In this document: in pieces, positions 27,686 through 36,696 of the stretch
How the letters are laid out: the number at the start of each line of letters is the position of its first letter
Numbering within the stretch: position 1 is the first letter of the stretch
DNA from: CAWAND01 sp963807065
Lineage (GTDB): Bacteria > Chloroflexota > Anaerolineae > Anaerolineales > E44-bin32
Reading direction: 5' to 3'
Assembly: GCA_963807065.1 (NCBI GenBank)
Contig: CAWDZQ010000003.1
Coordinates: 62,001 to 126,000, forward strand
Length of the DNA stretch: 64,000 nucleotides
The notes under the pieces: generated by a model
What the model saw: the letters and a program-made list of their open reading frames with translations, nothing else
Told to the model about the DNA's origin: nothing
The model's database searches: none
Translations under genes and position numbers: made by a program

Positions 27686-28336
27686 CTAGGGCAACCTCGG
27701 GATCACATGGTTGGTCATCTCATCCATCAATGCCTGTACCGTGGGGGCGTCTTGGCCCCTGGTCACATCGCTGATCCCGACGAAGGTGGCCCCTTTCAGA
27801 AAGCCAAAGGCGCTCCCGTTGATCGTCACGCCGGCCATCGAGAAGCTGAGCGTCGCCTGAACCGCCCCGTCCTGGAAGTCCGGCAGCTCGGTGACCGTCA
27901 GCCCTTTGCCGGCCAGCTGTGCCGCTTGTGACTGGATGTCGGCGATGAACGCATCGCGGTACGCCTGAGCCGTGGCGGCGTCCGAGGCCTGGGCCACATT
28001 GATCGTCATCACATTGGTGGCTTGAGAGCCGTAGACACAGCGTGACCCACCGCTCGGGTTGTCCTCCTTCGTTCCCGCGTCAAATTGGAAATTGGCCAGC
28101 GTCGAGGCCTCGCCCTGGGGTACAAGGTCACACGGGTTGAGCGCTGTTCCAGCCGACGTGGCTTGAGGCTGCAGCCCGACGGATGGCGTGTTGGCCGGCT
28201 GAAGGCTCGCCGCCGGCTGCTGCGGCTGGGTGGCGGCTGGTGCCGTGGGCCCCGTGCTGGATGTGCCGCCCAAGCTGCAGGCCCACATCGTGGCGGCGAT
28301 CACCAATAAAACCGATCCAAAGCGACCGACTTTCAT
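27686..28336 (-). CDS. DUF3558-like lipoprotein
   Basis: 216 residues. Signal with lipobox TMWAC (C20) and a Pro/Gln/Thr linker. The mature part begins NPCDLVPQGEAS and includes a second Cys in SRCVYG, then a helix with AQAYRDAFIADI and a beta hairpin (TVTELPDFQDGAVQATLSF). The pair of cysteines and overall order resemble the DUF3558 surface-lipoprotein family known from actinobacteria. The role is unknown. Same strand as the Cache lipoprotein but 600 bases away. Confidence 0.75.
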   Translation of the reverse strand: MKVGRFGSVLLVIAATMWACSLGGTSSTGPTAPAATQPQQPAASLQPANTPSVGLQPQATSAGTALNPCDLVPQGEASTLANFQFDAGTKEDNPSGGSRCVYGSQATNVMTINVAQASDAATAQAYRDAFIADIQSQAAQLAGKGLTVTELPDFQDGAVQATLSFSMAGVTINGSAFGFLKGATFVGISDVTRGQDAPTVQALMDEMTNHVIPRLP

Positions 28337-28798
28337 GCTTGCGCTCCTCTCAGACCCATTCCGCGGACCGTTCTGACTTCAACGACCAAGTTTTCTAGGC
28401 TCGGATCAGCGGCCCATGAGTGGGCGAACGGCGGCTAGCCGACGCCTGGGGCGACGGGTGCCGTAGGCCGGGATTGAAATGTGGGGGGCAGAGGTACTGC
28501 CAAATCCTCGGGGCGGGGTCGTGGATGGAGGCCGGGTCCGGTTGGGATGGGGCAGGGGGTGGGTTGATTAACTACGCGGGAATCCTATCACCCTTTGGCG
28601 CCGAAGCCGAAGCAGCGTGGATTAAGAGAAGCTTAGAGCCGCGAGCCCTGAGGCGAAGCGTCGAGCCTCTAGCACCTGGCCACCAGCAGCACGCGGGACC
28701 TGCCATAACATCCCCCGCCAGGAGGCTCCCAGAAAACAGCTGCGGGCCTCCCAAGAGGTGCCCATTCGTGCTGGATGTTGCGGTTGATCTGGGCCGCA

Positions 28799-28815
28799 TG
28801 TAAGCTGCCTGTAAG
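28799..28815 (+). promoter_or_regulatory. Direct repeat TGTAAG-N5-TGTAAG (putative operator)
   Basis: Two identical hexamers 11 bases apart, about 65 bases before the exporter start. Matches the sites at 9167 and 36472. Confidence 0.5.
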
Positions 28816-28818
28816 CCG

Positions 28819-28846
28819 TTGCGGGCAAGAGTTCACAGGATAATGT
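28819..28846 (+). promoter_or_regulatory. Candidate promoter of the ABC exporter operon
   Basis: TTGCGG (28819-28824) with TAATGT (28841-28846), 16-base spacing; GATAAT at 28839-28844 is an alternative -10. It lies directly downstream of the direct repeat, as expected for an activated promoter. Confidence 0.4.
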
Positions 28847-28880
28847 CGGTTGCATCAGGCCGGCACCAAGAGAGGTCACG

Positions 28881-29828
28881 TTGACACCTTCCCACCAGCC
28901 AGGTTCGGCGCCCGCCATTCGGTTGGCCGGCGTAAGCAAAACATTTGGACGCGGGCGTGAGCAGGTGGCGGCCTTGCAGGGGATCGACCTCGAAGTCGAG
29001 CGAGGCCAGGTGTTCGGGTTCCTCGGGCCGAACGGTGCGGGCAAGTCGACCACGATCCGGATCCTGATGGGACTGCTTCGGCCGACCGCCGGGTACGTTT
29101 CGATCTTTGGGCAGCCAGCCGCGCCGAACGCTCCGGTCCTGAAGCGCGCCGGCGCGCTGATTGAAGGAGCCACTTTCTACGGTTTCCTGACAGGTCGAGA
29201 TAATCTGCTGGTGCTGGCCGACACGGCTGGAACGGGCGCCGAACGGATGGAGATGCTGCTTGACCAGGTCGGCTTGACCCATCGGGCCGAGCGCAAGGTG
29301 AGTGGCTATTCAACCGGGATGAAACAACGCCTCGGCCTGGCGGCCGCGTTGCTTTCGGATCCGGACCTCGTCATCCTTGACGAGCCGACCAACGGCCTCG
29401 ACCCGGGCGGCATCCAGGACATGCGCGCGTTCATTCGATCGTTGGCCACGGAACAGGGGAAGACGGTCTTCGTGTCCAGCCACATCCTGCACGAGGTCGA
29501 GCAAGTCTGCGACCACGTGGCCATCATCCATCGCGGCGTCGTGATCCGCCAGGGGCCGATTGGGCAGCTCTTGTCCGAGACGGGCGGCGTGCTCCGGGTG
29601 CTGGCGACCCCGGTCGACCGTGCGCTGGCTGCCTTGGCTGACCGCTGGCCGGTTCAAAGGCAGGGCGATTGGCTGCACGTATCGGCAGGTTCAGTCCAGG
29701 CCCCACAGCTGGTGCGGGCCCTGGTGGATGCCGGGGTTGACGTGCATCAGTTGGTCGAGAACCGGTCGTCGTTGGAGGATTTCTTCTTGCGGGTGACGAA
29801 CGGAGAGGGCGAAGATGCGCCTGCTTAG
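28881..29828 (+). CDS. ABC transporter ATP-binding protein (drug/antibiotic-export type)
   Basis: 315 residues, TTG start with AGAGAGG upstream. Walker A is GPNGAGKST at 49-57, signature YSTGMKQRLGLA and Walker B LVILDEPTNGLDP, then SSHILHEVEQVCD. The long C-terminal extension is typical of BcrA/CcmA-like exporters. Its 3' end overlaps the permease gene by 14 bases. Together they make a two-component exporter; the substrate is unknown. A putative response-regulator site upstream suggests envelope-stress or antibiotic-induced control. Confidence 0.92.
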   Translation: MTPSHQPGSAPAIRLAGVSKTFGRGREQVAALQGIDLEVERGQVFGFLGPNGAGKSTTIRILMGLLRPTAGYVSIFGQPAAPNAPVLKRAGALIEGATFYGFLTGRDNLLVLADTAGTGAERMEMLLDQVGLTHRAERKVSGYSTGMKQRLGLAAALLSDPDLVILDEPTNGLDPGGIQDMRAFIRSLATEQGKTVFVSSHILHEVEQVCDHVAIIHRGVVIRQGPIGQLLSETGGVLRVLATPVDRALAALADRWPVQRQGDWLHVSAGSVQAPQLVRALVDAGVDVHQLVENRSSLEDFFLRVTNGEGEDAPA

Positions 29829-30696
29829 GGCTGAGCTCCGCAAGCTGCTCGGCAACCCGATGCTGACCGGCTTCACCGTCTGGATCTTCCCGGTTGGGAT
29901 CGGGGCCTTCTTGCTGATCGGGATCGTGTTGGGCTTCCTGTTGGAGACGCCAGGGCGGGCAATGGCGCTGACGTCCTCAGGTCGTTGGACGAGCGACGCC
30001 ACGGGCATTTGGCGGGCGGTGACCTCCTTTCCGCTTAACATCCTCGGCAATCTGCTGCCCTTGGCCTTCATGGCGGTGGCGTTCGCCGGCGAATACGCGT
30101 GGGGGACCTACCGCAATGTGCTGCCGCGAGCGCACCGGATCGCCGTGCTGGCGGCCAAGACTGCGGCGTTGGTGTTGGTGCTGTCGGCGTCCTTCCTGGT
30201 AACGTCGATCTTGACACCGATTGGCTTCGCCATCATGCGCTCGAAGGTGGGTCTGGACTACGGCCCGGCTGTGACTGGCCAGGCGCTGGCCGACTTCGCC
30301 GTCCGCTATGGCCAGGAACTGTTGCTCGGGGTGCTTGGCCTGCTGGTGCTGGCCGGTTTCGCCGCCTTGGCGGCGATCCTGACCCGCTCGATCTTGGGTG
30401 GGCTGTTGGCTGGATTCGGGCTTTCGGTCCTTGAGCCGATGTCGTTTGCCGGTCTGATCCTGGTCTCGCGGCTGTTCGACTGGCCGGCGGTGGTCGAGCT
30501 GTACCGCTTCACGGTCAGTTACAACCTGGACAACGCCCGCGCATGGTTCCTCGACGGCCACGCGTTCCAATCCCCCTTGGTGGAGATCAGCAGCCCTCCG
30601 CAACTGGGAGGGTCCTTGTTGATCCTGATCGTGTGGATCGCGATCCTGCTCGGCGCCTCCGCATGGATCTTCAACCGGCAGGATATCGGCGAGTGA
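29815..30696 (+). CDS. ABC-2 type transporter permease
   Basis: 293 residues with about six membrane segments. It starts RLLRAELRKLLGNP, typical of ABC-2 permeases, has the usual WGTYRNVLPR after TM2, and ends in a last segment followed by NRQDI. Overlaps the ATPase gene by 14 bases, so expression is coupled. Probably exports a lipid-like or antibiotic compound with the preceding ATPase. Confidence 0.9.
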   Translation: MRLLRAELRKLLGNPMLTGFTVWIFPVGIGAFLLIGIVLGFLLETPGRAMALTSSGRWTSDATGIWRAVTSFPLNILGNLLPLAFMAVAFAGEYAWGTYRNVLPRAHRIAVLAAKTAALVLVLSASFLVTSILTPIGFAIMRSKVGLDYGPAVTGQALADFAVRYGQELLLGVLGLLVLAGFAALAAILTRSILGGLLAGFGLSVLEPMSFAGLILVSRLFDWPAVVELYRFTVSYNLDNARAWFLDGHAFQSPLVEISSPPQLGGSLLILIVWIAILLGASAWIFNRQDIGE

Positions 30697-31011
30697 ATGA
30701 AGAGCCGTCGGCTGCAGCCCTAGGACAGCCGTCTTCTGCAGGGAACAGCCCCTAGCACCTAGCTCGCCGCCCTGGTTAGGATCAGCCGGCCTCTCGGAGG
30801 CTCCGCATGCGTCATTTCGAGCCCTTTGGCTGTGCCCGGGACGGGTTCCGGCGCAGCTGCCGAGGCTTCAGACATCCCCGCGTTGAATGGGGGTCTAAGA
30901 CGGGGGAACGGGAAGCGCCCATTTGCCACCTGCAAGTATGGTAGCCTCAAGTAGCTGGCCCGCAGCTTCAGTCCGAGGCCTCCGCCTTGTAACCAACCAT
31001 GAGGTGCTCTG
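30697..31011. other. Intergenic region
   Basis: About 315 bases. Contains a CCTAGCACCTAGCTCG element just after the permease stop; otherwise only the promoter region of the LLM oxidoreductase. Confidence 0.55.
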
Positions 31012-31887
31012 ATGAAAATTGGCGTTGTCTTCCCTCAAACCGAATTTGGCAGCGACCCCCAAGCCGTTCAAGACTACGCGCAGACGGCCGAGGGCCTGGG
31101 CTACAACCACATCGTCGCCTACGACCATGTGCTGGGGGCCAACCCCGACCGCCCCGGCGGGTGGCGTGGGCCCTACACCCACGAGACCTCCTTCCTGGAG
31201 CCCTTCGTGCTCTTCGCCAACATGGCGGCCGTGACCGAGCGCATCGAGTTCGCCCCGGGGATCCTCATCCTGCCGCAGCGCCAGACGGTCCTGGTCGCCA
31301 AGCAGGCCGCCACGCTGGACGTGCTGAGCGGCGGCCGGCTGCGCTTGGGGGTCGGGCTCGGCTGGAACGAGGTCGAGTACGAGGCCCTGGGCAAGGACTT
31401 TCACAACCGGGGACGGCGGATCGGGGAGCAGGTGGATCTGCTGCGCCAGCTGTGGACCCAACCCCTGGTGACCTTCGCCGGGCGTTGGCACACCGTGTCC
31501 GACGCCGGGCTCAAGCCGTTGCCCGTACAGCGGCCGATCCCGATTTGGTTTGGCGCCAAGGCCGAGCCCGCCCTGCGTCGGGCAGCCCGCTTGGCCGACG
31601 GCTGGATGGTGACCGGCGTGTCCACCCCAGAGGATGCGCCACCCTACCTGGAGATTGTGGAGCAGGGCCTGGCCGACGCTGGCCGCGACCGTGCCCAGTT
31701 CGGCATCGAGGCCCGCCTGGCCTACGGATCCGGCGACGAAACGGCCCTGGAACACCAGGCGCGAGGCTGGCAGGCGTTGGGCATGACCCACCTGTCGCTC
31801 AACACCATGGGCGCCGGGCTGGAAACCCCGCAGGACCACCTGCGGGCTCTTCAGAGTTTCGCCAAGATGATGGGGCTCGAGCCCTGA
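31012..31887 (+). CDS. LLM-class F420-dependent oxidoreductase
   Basis: 291 residues, complete luciferase-like monooxygenase fold. Starts MKIGVVFPQTEFGSDP, then AEGLGYNHIVAYDHVLG, ILILPQRQTVLVAKQAATLD and LGVGLGWNEVEYEALG, the typical pattern of the F420-dependent subgroup, ending with a DHLRALQSFAKM helix. Such enzymes transfer hydride from F420H2 to varied substrates; which one is not shown. GAGGTG lies before the ATG. Stands alone. Confidence 0.9.
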   Translation: MKIGVVFPQTEFGSDPQAVQDYAQTAEGLGYNHIVAYDHVLGANPDRPGGWRGPYTHETSFLEPFVLFANMAAVTERIEFAPGILILPQRQTVLVAKQAATLDVLSGGRLRLGVGLGWNEVEYEALGKDFHNRGRRIGEQVDLLRQLWTQPLVTFAGRWHTVSDAGLKPLPVQRPIPIWFGAKAEPALRRAARLADGWMVTGVSTPEDAPPYLEIVEQGLADAGRDRAQFGIEARLAYGSGDETALEHQARGWQALGMTHLSLNTMGAGLETPQDHLRALQSFAKMMGLEP

Positions 31888-31956
31888 TCCAGGCTGCGCC
31901 CGGGAACAGGCGCCGAGGTCTCGTGGCGCTCGGTGCTCAGCGCTGGCGTCTAGCTG

Positions 31957-32643
31957 CTAGTCGATGAGCGTGAAGTCATCGAAACGGGCCTGGACCCCGC
32001 GGCCCAGCACCAGCAGCCCCACCTGTCCGTCATCGGCCCAGGGCGAGACCAACCGCTCCCCCGGGACCGGCTCGTCGCCCGTCAGACGCGTGATCACCGA
32101 CCCATTGAGCGAAACCACCATCTTGCGCCCGTCTTCGGTGGCCGAGACGTCGGCCGTGTTCATGCGGCCGGCGATGAGGAAACCGGCCACCCCATTGCCG
32201 ATGAGGCGCCAAGGCTCGACCTGGTTCGGCTCATGCAGATACAGGCGCCAACGGTTGTCGAAGATGTTGAAACCCAGGGCCAGCAGGTAGTCGGGGCGAT
32301 CGATCTGCCCGTCGCCGTTCTGATCGACGAAGCGCAGGATCAAGCCGAACTCGCGGTCGGAGAGACCGTCTTCGAAGCGGAAAGTGGTGCTCAGGTGGTA
32401 GGTGGACAGGTGGTCGCCGCAGGTCAGGCACACCGATAGGCAGTTGACGGGCTGGTCGAAATTGGCCACGTCGGTGGCGCACGACTTGTAGGGGCCGAGG
32501 AGCAGGGCACCGTCGGAGACCTGCACGGCGTCCCCCGTTTGGAAGGCCTGGGTCGAAGTATCGAAATACTCTTGGACCGCACCGCCGGTCTGGCCGTCCG
32601 GCGCCAATGTGGCCGAGGCTGGGCACGCCGCAGTCCCGACCAT
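31957..32643 (-). pseudogene. Truncated copy of the concanavalin-like lipoprotein (signal peptide lost)
   Basis: The coding part, from DGQTGGAVQEYFDTS to the end, is nearly identical to the gene at 35456-36313, with about 15 base changes in about 640. Upstream of it the lipoprotein signal and helical region present in the intact copy are missing. The sequence breaks off near 32610 and only the leader motif ATCTCCCTCCCGAGG reappears near 32690. The remaining frame begins MVGTAACPAS with no signal peptide. A product, if made, would stay in the cytoplasm. It is best read as a decayed duplicate. Confidence 0.8.
31960..32606 (+). repeat. Long direct repeat, copy 1
   Basis: Pairs with 35463-36108 in the same orientation, about 98% identical by eye. 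The pair brackets the two TPR genes. Confidence 0.9.
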
Positions 32644-32868
32644 GCGCGCTGGGCGGACCTGTTCCGTACTGGAATGTTCATCAAAGATCTCCCTCCCGAG
32701 GAGCTTCCACTGCTCTTACCACTTCGCGTCCTTCGCCGGCCGTCACCGCCAGAGGAGTTCTTGGTCACCGGATAGCAACCCGTCGCCCAACCCCTCCGTC
32801 GCGGTGCCGTGCGAGCTTGCGCCGTATGCGGCCTTCCGCTAGACTCTCTCGAAAGATGGGGGAATCAA

Positions 32869-34680
32869 TTGGGGGAACACCCGAGTTACGACCAACCGAT
32901 GGACACCGAAGATCCCGACGACGCCGACCGGCAAGTCGATCAGGTCAAGAGGCGCTACATTCGCCGGGGATTCCTGCTTGCGCTGTGCACGGTGGGTACA
33001 GCCTTGGTGATCTTTGTCCTCTCGTCCCCATCGAACGTCATTGCCTTGCTCTTCCTAGACCAGCGCTTCCCGTTAGCGATCCACTTTCCCCGTCGTCCCT
33101 CCGTACAGGCAACCGCTGTTCCGCCTCTGCTGGTGCATTCGGCAGCGACCCCGGTCTCGACCGAGGCCATGTCTAGCGGGAATTTCCGCAGCCGCTTTCG
33201 ATCCGCCAGCAATGACGCTTTCCGCGCCATTCAGCTGATGCAGCAGGGGGACTGCGGTGCCGCCCAGTTAGCCTGGGATGATGTGGTCCGGCAGGTGCCG
33301 GAATTCGCATTTGCGTACTACATGCGAGGCTATTGTGTCACCAGCACGCTCACTGAGCAGCGCACCCAGGAGGAATACGAGCGCAACCTTGACCGGGCAC
33401 TAAGCGATCTTGACCAGGCGATAGCCCTTGGACCTTATGCAAGCGGTGATGTCTACATCGTGCGCGGCGTCGTGTTGGAGGACATTTCGGTTATTCAGAC
33501 GAGCCGACGGGCATATGAGTATTGGAAGCAATTGGCGCTGGAGAGCAACAGATTGGGCGTTGCGAACGGAGCGGACATTGCTTGGGCATCCTGGTCCCCG
33601 CTGCTCGACCTGATTTCACTCGGCCGTTGTCAGGAAGCGCTCGAGGAATTGGAAATCCTGGAGGCCGCCTCATCTCAGGACCCGGAGCAGGATGGTGGAT
33701 ACCTCACCATGCGGACGCGCATCTTCCTTTGTCTGGGGGACTACGATCAGGCGTATGAATTGATCCAGAAAGCCCTTGCTCAACAAAGCACGGTCATGCG
33801 GATGTCCTTGGAAGTGTCCACGCTGTTCAACCTGGGGCGAATGGATGAAGCCGAAGCAGAGTTGAATCAAATGATCGAAGCCCGTCCTTTCTACGACGGC
33901 GAAAGGTATGCATTACGGGCCTTGATCCATTTCGAGAAGGGCGAGATGGACTTGATGCGGCAGGACCTGGATTCTGCCCACAGCAACAGCTGGGGAACCT
34001 CTCCGATCGAAATGTACATTGACGGCATGCTGGCCCTTCAAGCCGGCGACGAGGCCCAGGCCGTGGGGTATCTTCAGCAAGCCGAGCTGGCCTACAAGCC
34101 GGGTCTGGGAGCCTTGAACGATCAAATCCTGACGGCCCTCGGGTCCCTAAACGCCGATCCGGTTGTGCCCCCGCTGGACGTTGCCTACCAGCCCACCGCA
34201 CACCCTACATTGGCGCCGACCCCCACGCCGAGACCGGAAACATTCAACCCGCTCGATTCAAGCCAGACACTGCTTCGAGTCGTCATGGAGGACGGGGCCG
34301 GACCCCTGGCGGTTGCGTACCAACAGAGTGTCTACATTCAGTTTCAACCCTTTGCGGAGCGTCCGGCGGGAGACGTGAAACGCGTGACGATTCAGGTGGC
34401 ATTCGAGCCGGCTGCCGCGGTTCACCAGGAGACCAACTGGCCACCGGTCATCTACGCATGGGATTTCGCCCGGGCGGATTGGCGGGCCATGGGTGGCCCG
34501 GTGCCCATCGAAATGACCGATCATCCAGGTGACCTCGTTGCGCCTGATGGAAGCGTCTATCTGCTGTTGAATGGAGACGCCAGGGCGTTCTCGTTCGTCG
34601 ATCAGGTCACTGTGGGGGTGGACATCCTCAAACCCGATGGCGGCACGGTTCGCCTAGGACCCCAAGATGCAGGTCCCTAA
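32869..34680 (+). CDS. Membrane-anchored TPR protein
   Basis: About 603 residues. Short N-terminal cytoplasmic part, one membrane segment (FLLALCTVGTALVIFVLS), then an outer region of tetratricopeptide-like helical repeats (about 110-400; for example GDCGAAQLAWDDVV, ALSDLDQAIALGP, GRMDEAEAELNQMI), and a beta-rich C-terminal domain after a Pro/Thr linker (TLAPTPTPRPE). Start choice: the TTG at 32869 has a GGGGGA site; ATG at 32899 is an alternative. It overlaps the next TPR gene by 14 bases, so they form a pair. Confidence 0.8.
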   Translation: MGEHPSYDQPMDTEDPDDADRQVDQVKRRYIRRGFLLALCTVGTALVIFVLSSPSNVIALLFLDQRFPLAIHFPRRPSVQATAVPPLLVHSAATPVSTEAMSSGNFRSRFRSASNDAFRAIQLMQQGDCGAAQLAWDDVVRQVPEFAFAYYMRGYCVTSTLTEQRTQEEYERNLDRALSDLDQAIALGPYASGDVYIVRGVVLEDISVIQTSRRAYEYWKQLALESNRLGVANGADIAWASWSPLLDLISLGRCQEALEELEILEAASSQDPEQDGGYLTMRTRIFLCLGDYDQAYELIQKALAQQSTVMRMSLEVSTLFNLGRMDEAEAELNQMIEARPFYDGERYALRALIHFEKGEMDLMRQDLDSAHSNSWGTSPIEMYIDGMLALQAGDEAQAVGYLQQAELAYKPGLGALNDQILTALGSLNADPVVPPLDVAYQPTAHPTLAPTPTPRPETFNPLDSSQTLLRVVMEDGAGPLAVAYQQSVYIQFQPFAERPAGDVKRVTIQVAFEPAAAVHQETNWPPVIYAWDFARADWRAMGGPVPIEMTDHPGDLVAPDGSVYLLLNGDARAFSFVDQVTVGVDILKPDGGTVRLGPQDAGP

Positions 34681-35311
34681 GCCTCACGGGAAAAGCGGTA
34701 TGGTGCAGGACGGCGAGCCCGCCCAACAGGAGCGCCCAGGGGTGACCCCGGCGGCCAGCCGCTGGTGGATGGTTCCCGGATTCATCTCGGGCTGTCTGGT
34801 CGCAATTCTTGCCGCCACGCTCCTCTTGTACGGCAAGACATGGATCAGGTACCACCCGCTACCAACCCCCACCCGACCTACGGCCTCGCCGATGGCCACC
34901 AGCGACTTCGAGGCCGAGTTCGAGAGGGCTGAGCAAGCGCTCTTCGAAGAGGGGGACTACACAACCGGGACTCAGATTCTCACGGCGCTGCTGCCTCAAC
35001 TGACGGCGAAGTCCTATCTCGCCCGCGCTTACGGCGATCTAGGTCGGGCCGAGTTCACCCGGGGAGATTTTCACCGGGCGGCGGGCTATTACCTGATGCT
35101 CGAGCAGCTCGAACCTTCACGCGAGCGCCTGCTCGCCCTAGCCCAATCCTACGATCTGGCCGGAGATCTCGAGCATGCGGTGGAGGCTTACGAAGAGCTG
35201 CAGGATAATCCCGATTTCGAAGGCACCCAAGAACAGGATGTGGCCAGCCAACGGCTCGAGCAACTCTACCTGGTGGTGGGTACGCCAACGCCTATCCGAC
35301 TTCCACAGTGA
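34667..35311 (+). CDS. Small membrane-anchored TPR protein
   Basis: 214 residues. One membrane segment (GFISGCLVAILAATLLLY) near residue 45, a Pro/Thr linker, then TPR-like helices (FEEGDYTTGTQILTALL, TRGDFHRAAGYYLMLEQL, AGDLEHAVEAYEELQ). It shares layout with the gene before it and overlaps it by 14 bases, so the two products probably act together outside the membrane. Function unknown. Confidence 0.8.
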   Translation: MQVPKPHGKSGMVQDGEPAQQERPGVTPAASRWWMVPGFISGCLVAILAATLLLYGKTWIRYHPLPTPTRPTASPMATSDFEAEFERAEQALFEEGDYTTGTQILTALLPQLTAKSYLARAYGDLGRAEFTRGDFHRAAGYYLMLEQLEPSRERLLALAQSYDLAGDLEHAVEAYEELQDNPDFEGTQEQDVASQRLEQLYLVVGTPTPIRLPQ

Positions 35312-35455
35312 TTCCCGCGTTGGCTGGTGCCAGTTGCTGGTCTCCGTCCTCCCCCCTACGGACCCCAGAAAATCAGCCCTGAGCCTCTAGCACCCAGCGT
35401 CTAGCTCGGGACGTTCAGGATTGCCTTGTTCGTGCTCGGTGCTTTGCACGAGCGT

Positions 35456-36313
35456 CTAGTTGCTGAGCGTGAAGTCATCGAAACGGGCCTGGACCCCGCG
35501 GCCCAGCACCAGCAGCCCCACCTGTCCGTCATCGGCCCAAGGCGAGACCAACCGCTCCCCCGGGACCGGCTCGTCGCCCGTCAGACGCGTGATCACCGAC
35601 CCATTGAGCGAAACCACCATCTTGCGCCCGTCTTCGGTGGCCGAAACGTCGGCCGTGTTCATGCGGCCGGCGATGAGGAAACCGGCCACCCCATTGCCCA
35701 CAAGGCGCCAGGGCTCGACCTGGTTCGGCTCATGCAGATACAGGCGCCAACGGTTGTCGAAGATGTTGAAACCCAGGGCCAGCAGATAGTCGGGGCGATC
35801 GATCTGCCCGTCGCCGTTCTGATCGACGAAGCGCAGGATCAAGCCGAACTCGCGGTCGGAGAGACCGTCTTCGAAGCGGAAAGTGGTGCTCAGGTGGTAG
35901 GTGGACAGGTGGTCGCCGCAGGTCAGGCACACCGATAAGCAGTTGACGGGCTGGTCGAAATTGGCCACGTCGGTGGCGCACGACTTGTAGGGGCCGAGGA
36001 GCAGGGCCCCGTCGGAGACCTGGACGGCGTCCCCCGTTTGGAAGGCCTGGGTCGAAGTATCGAAATACTCTTGGACCGCACCGCCGGTCTGGCCGTCCGC
36101 CGCCGACGTGGCCGAGGCCGGCTGGGCGCCCTCGGCGGTGGCGGTGGCGCGGGCCGCCTGGAGCTCGGCCTCCAGCGTGGCGATTCGAGACGCCGAGTCC
36201 GACGAACCGCCCAGCCCAAACGGCAGCCCGCTGCAGGCCAAGGCAGCGGCTGCCAGCGCGGCAAGGACAACGCTGTGTCGCGACCAGCTTGTTGAGTTCG
36301 AGTGCTTCAACAT
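35456..36313 (-). CDS. Concanavalin-like (DUF1080-type) lipoprotein
   Basis: 285 residues. Lipobox AALAC (about C27), a short coiled-coil helix (ASRIATLEAELQAARATA), then a beta-sandwich region with YHLSTTFRFED, FGLILRFVDQNGDGQID, FNIFDNRWRLYLHEP and QARFDDFTL at the end. This is the layout of concanavalin-like DUF1080/LamG folds, which bind or process glycans. DQNGDGQID resembles a calcium-binding loop. GGGAGGGAG lies before the ATG. The intact member of a duplicated pair with 31957-32643. Confidence 0.85.
   Translation of the reverse strand: MLKHSNSTSWSRHSVVLAALAAAALACSGLPFGLGGSSDSASRIATLEAELQAARATATAEGAQPASATSAADGQTGGAVQEYFDTSTQAFQTGDAVQVSDGALLLGPYKSCATDVANFDQPVNCLSVCLTCGDHLSTYHLSTTFRFEDGLSDREFGLILRFVDQNGDGQIDRPDYLLALGFNIFDNRWRLYLHEPNQVEPWRLVGNGVAGFLIAGRMNTADVSATEDGRKMVVSLNGSVITRLTGDEPVPGERLVSPWADDGQVGLLVLGRGVQARFDDFTLSN
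35463..36108 (+). repeat. Long direct repeat, copy 2
   Basis: Partner of 31960-32606; start-to-start distance about 3.5 kb. Recombination between them would delete the TPR genes. Confidence 0.9.
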
Positions 36314-36696
36314 GGTGCATCTCCCTCCCGAGGGTCTCCGCTGACCTTAGGATAGCCCCCAGAGGGGGCCCCGTCAGCAGTCCAAGGGTCCTGTTGGGGA
36401 GCAGCTTGCGAATAGAGTCTGAGCGGCCCGTCGCGCGTCCCTGAGCCTAGCGGTTGGCATAGTCATCGTCTTGCAAGGCGACTGTAAGCCCTTAGCCCCC
36501 ATTTCCCCTTTCGCTGTCTCTGTGTTGGGACGACAATAGGCGCTACACGTTCACGTCCAGGCTCCGCTCGACCTTCCGCTGGAAGGGGGGAGGGGACCAT
36601 CTCAATCTTCTGCACATTCGTCTTTGCTTGTGAGTTTCATCACTAAGACAACCGGATTGTTGGGTGCGATTCTAGGTTTCGTAGAGGAGTGATGCC
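36314..36696. other. Left edge of the defence island; divergent regulatory region
   Basis: About 380 bases between the lipoprotein start and the NERD gene. It contains the direct repeat at 36472. Sequence becomes less GC-rich after about 36600. Confidence 0.6.
36472..36488 (+). promoter_or_regulatory. Direct repeat TGCAAG-N5-TGTAAG (putative operator)
   Basis: Third site of the 11-base-period type (36472 and 36483), about 160 bases upstream of the lipoprotein start and 210 upstream of the NERD gene. Confidence 0.4.

Larger units (their letters stand above)
28337..28880. other. Divergent intergenic region with operator-like site
   Basis: About 540 bases between the DUF3558-like lipoprotein and the ABC exporter. 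No gene. Near 28625-28690 is a CTAG-containing degenerate element also seen behind other genes; the operator/promoter at 28799-28846 is listed separately. Confidence 0.6.

Noticed and set aside
30895..31839. Minus-strand frame opposite the LLM oxidoreductase
   Set aside because: Antisense shadow; the + strand frame has all family motifs and a ribosome site.
31960..36108. Direct copies as ends of a composite transposon
   Set aside because: The copies are lipoprotein coding sequence with no transposase or terminal inverted repeats.
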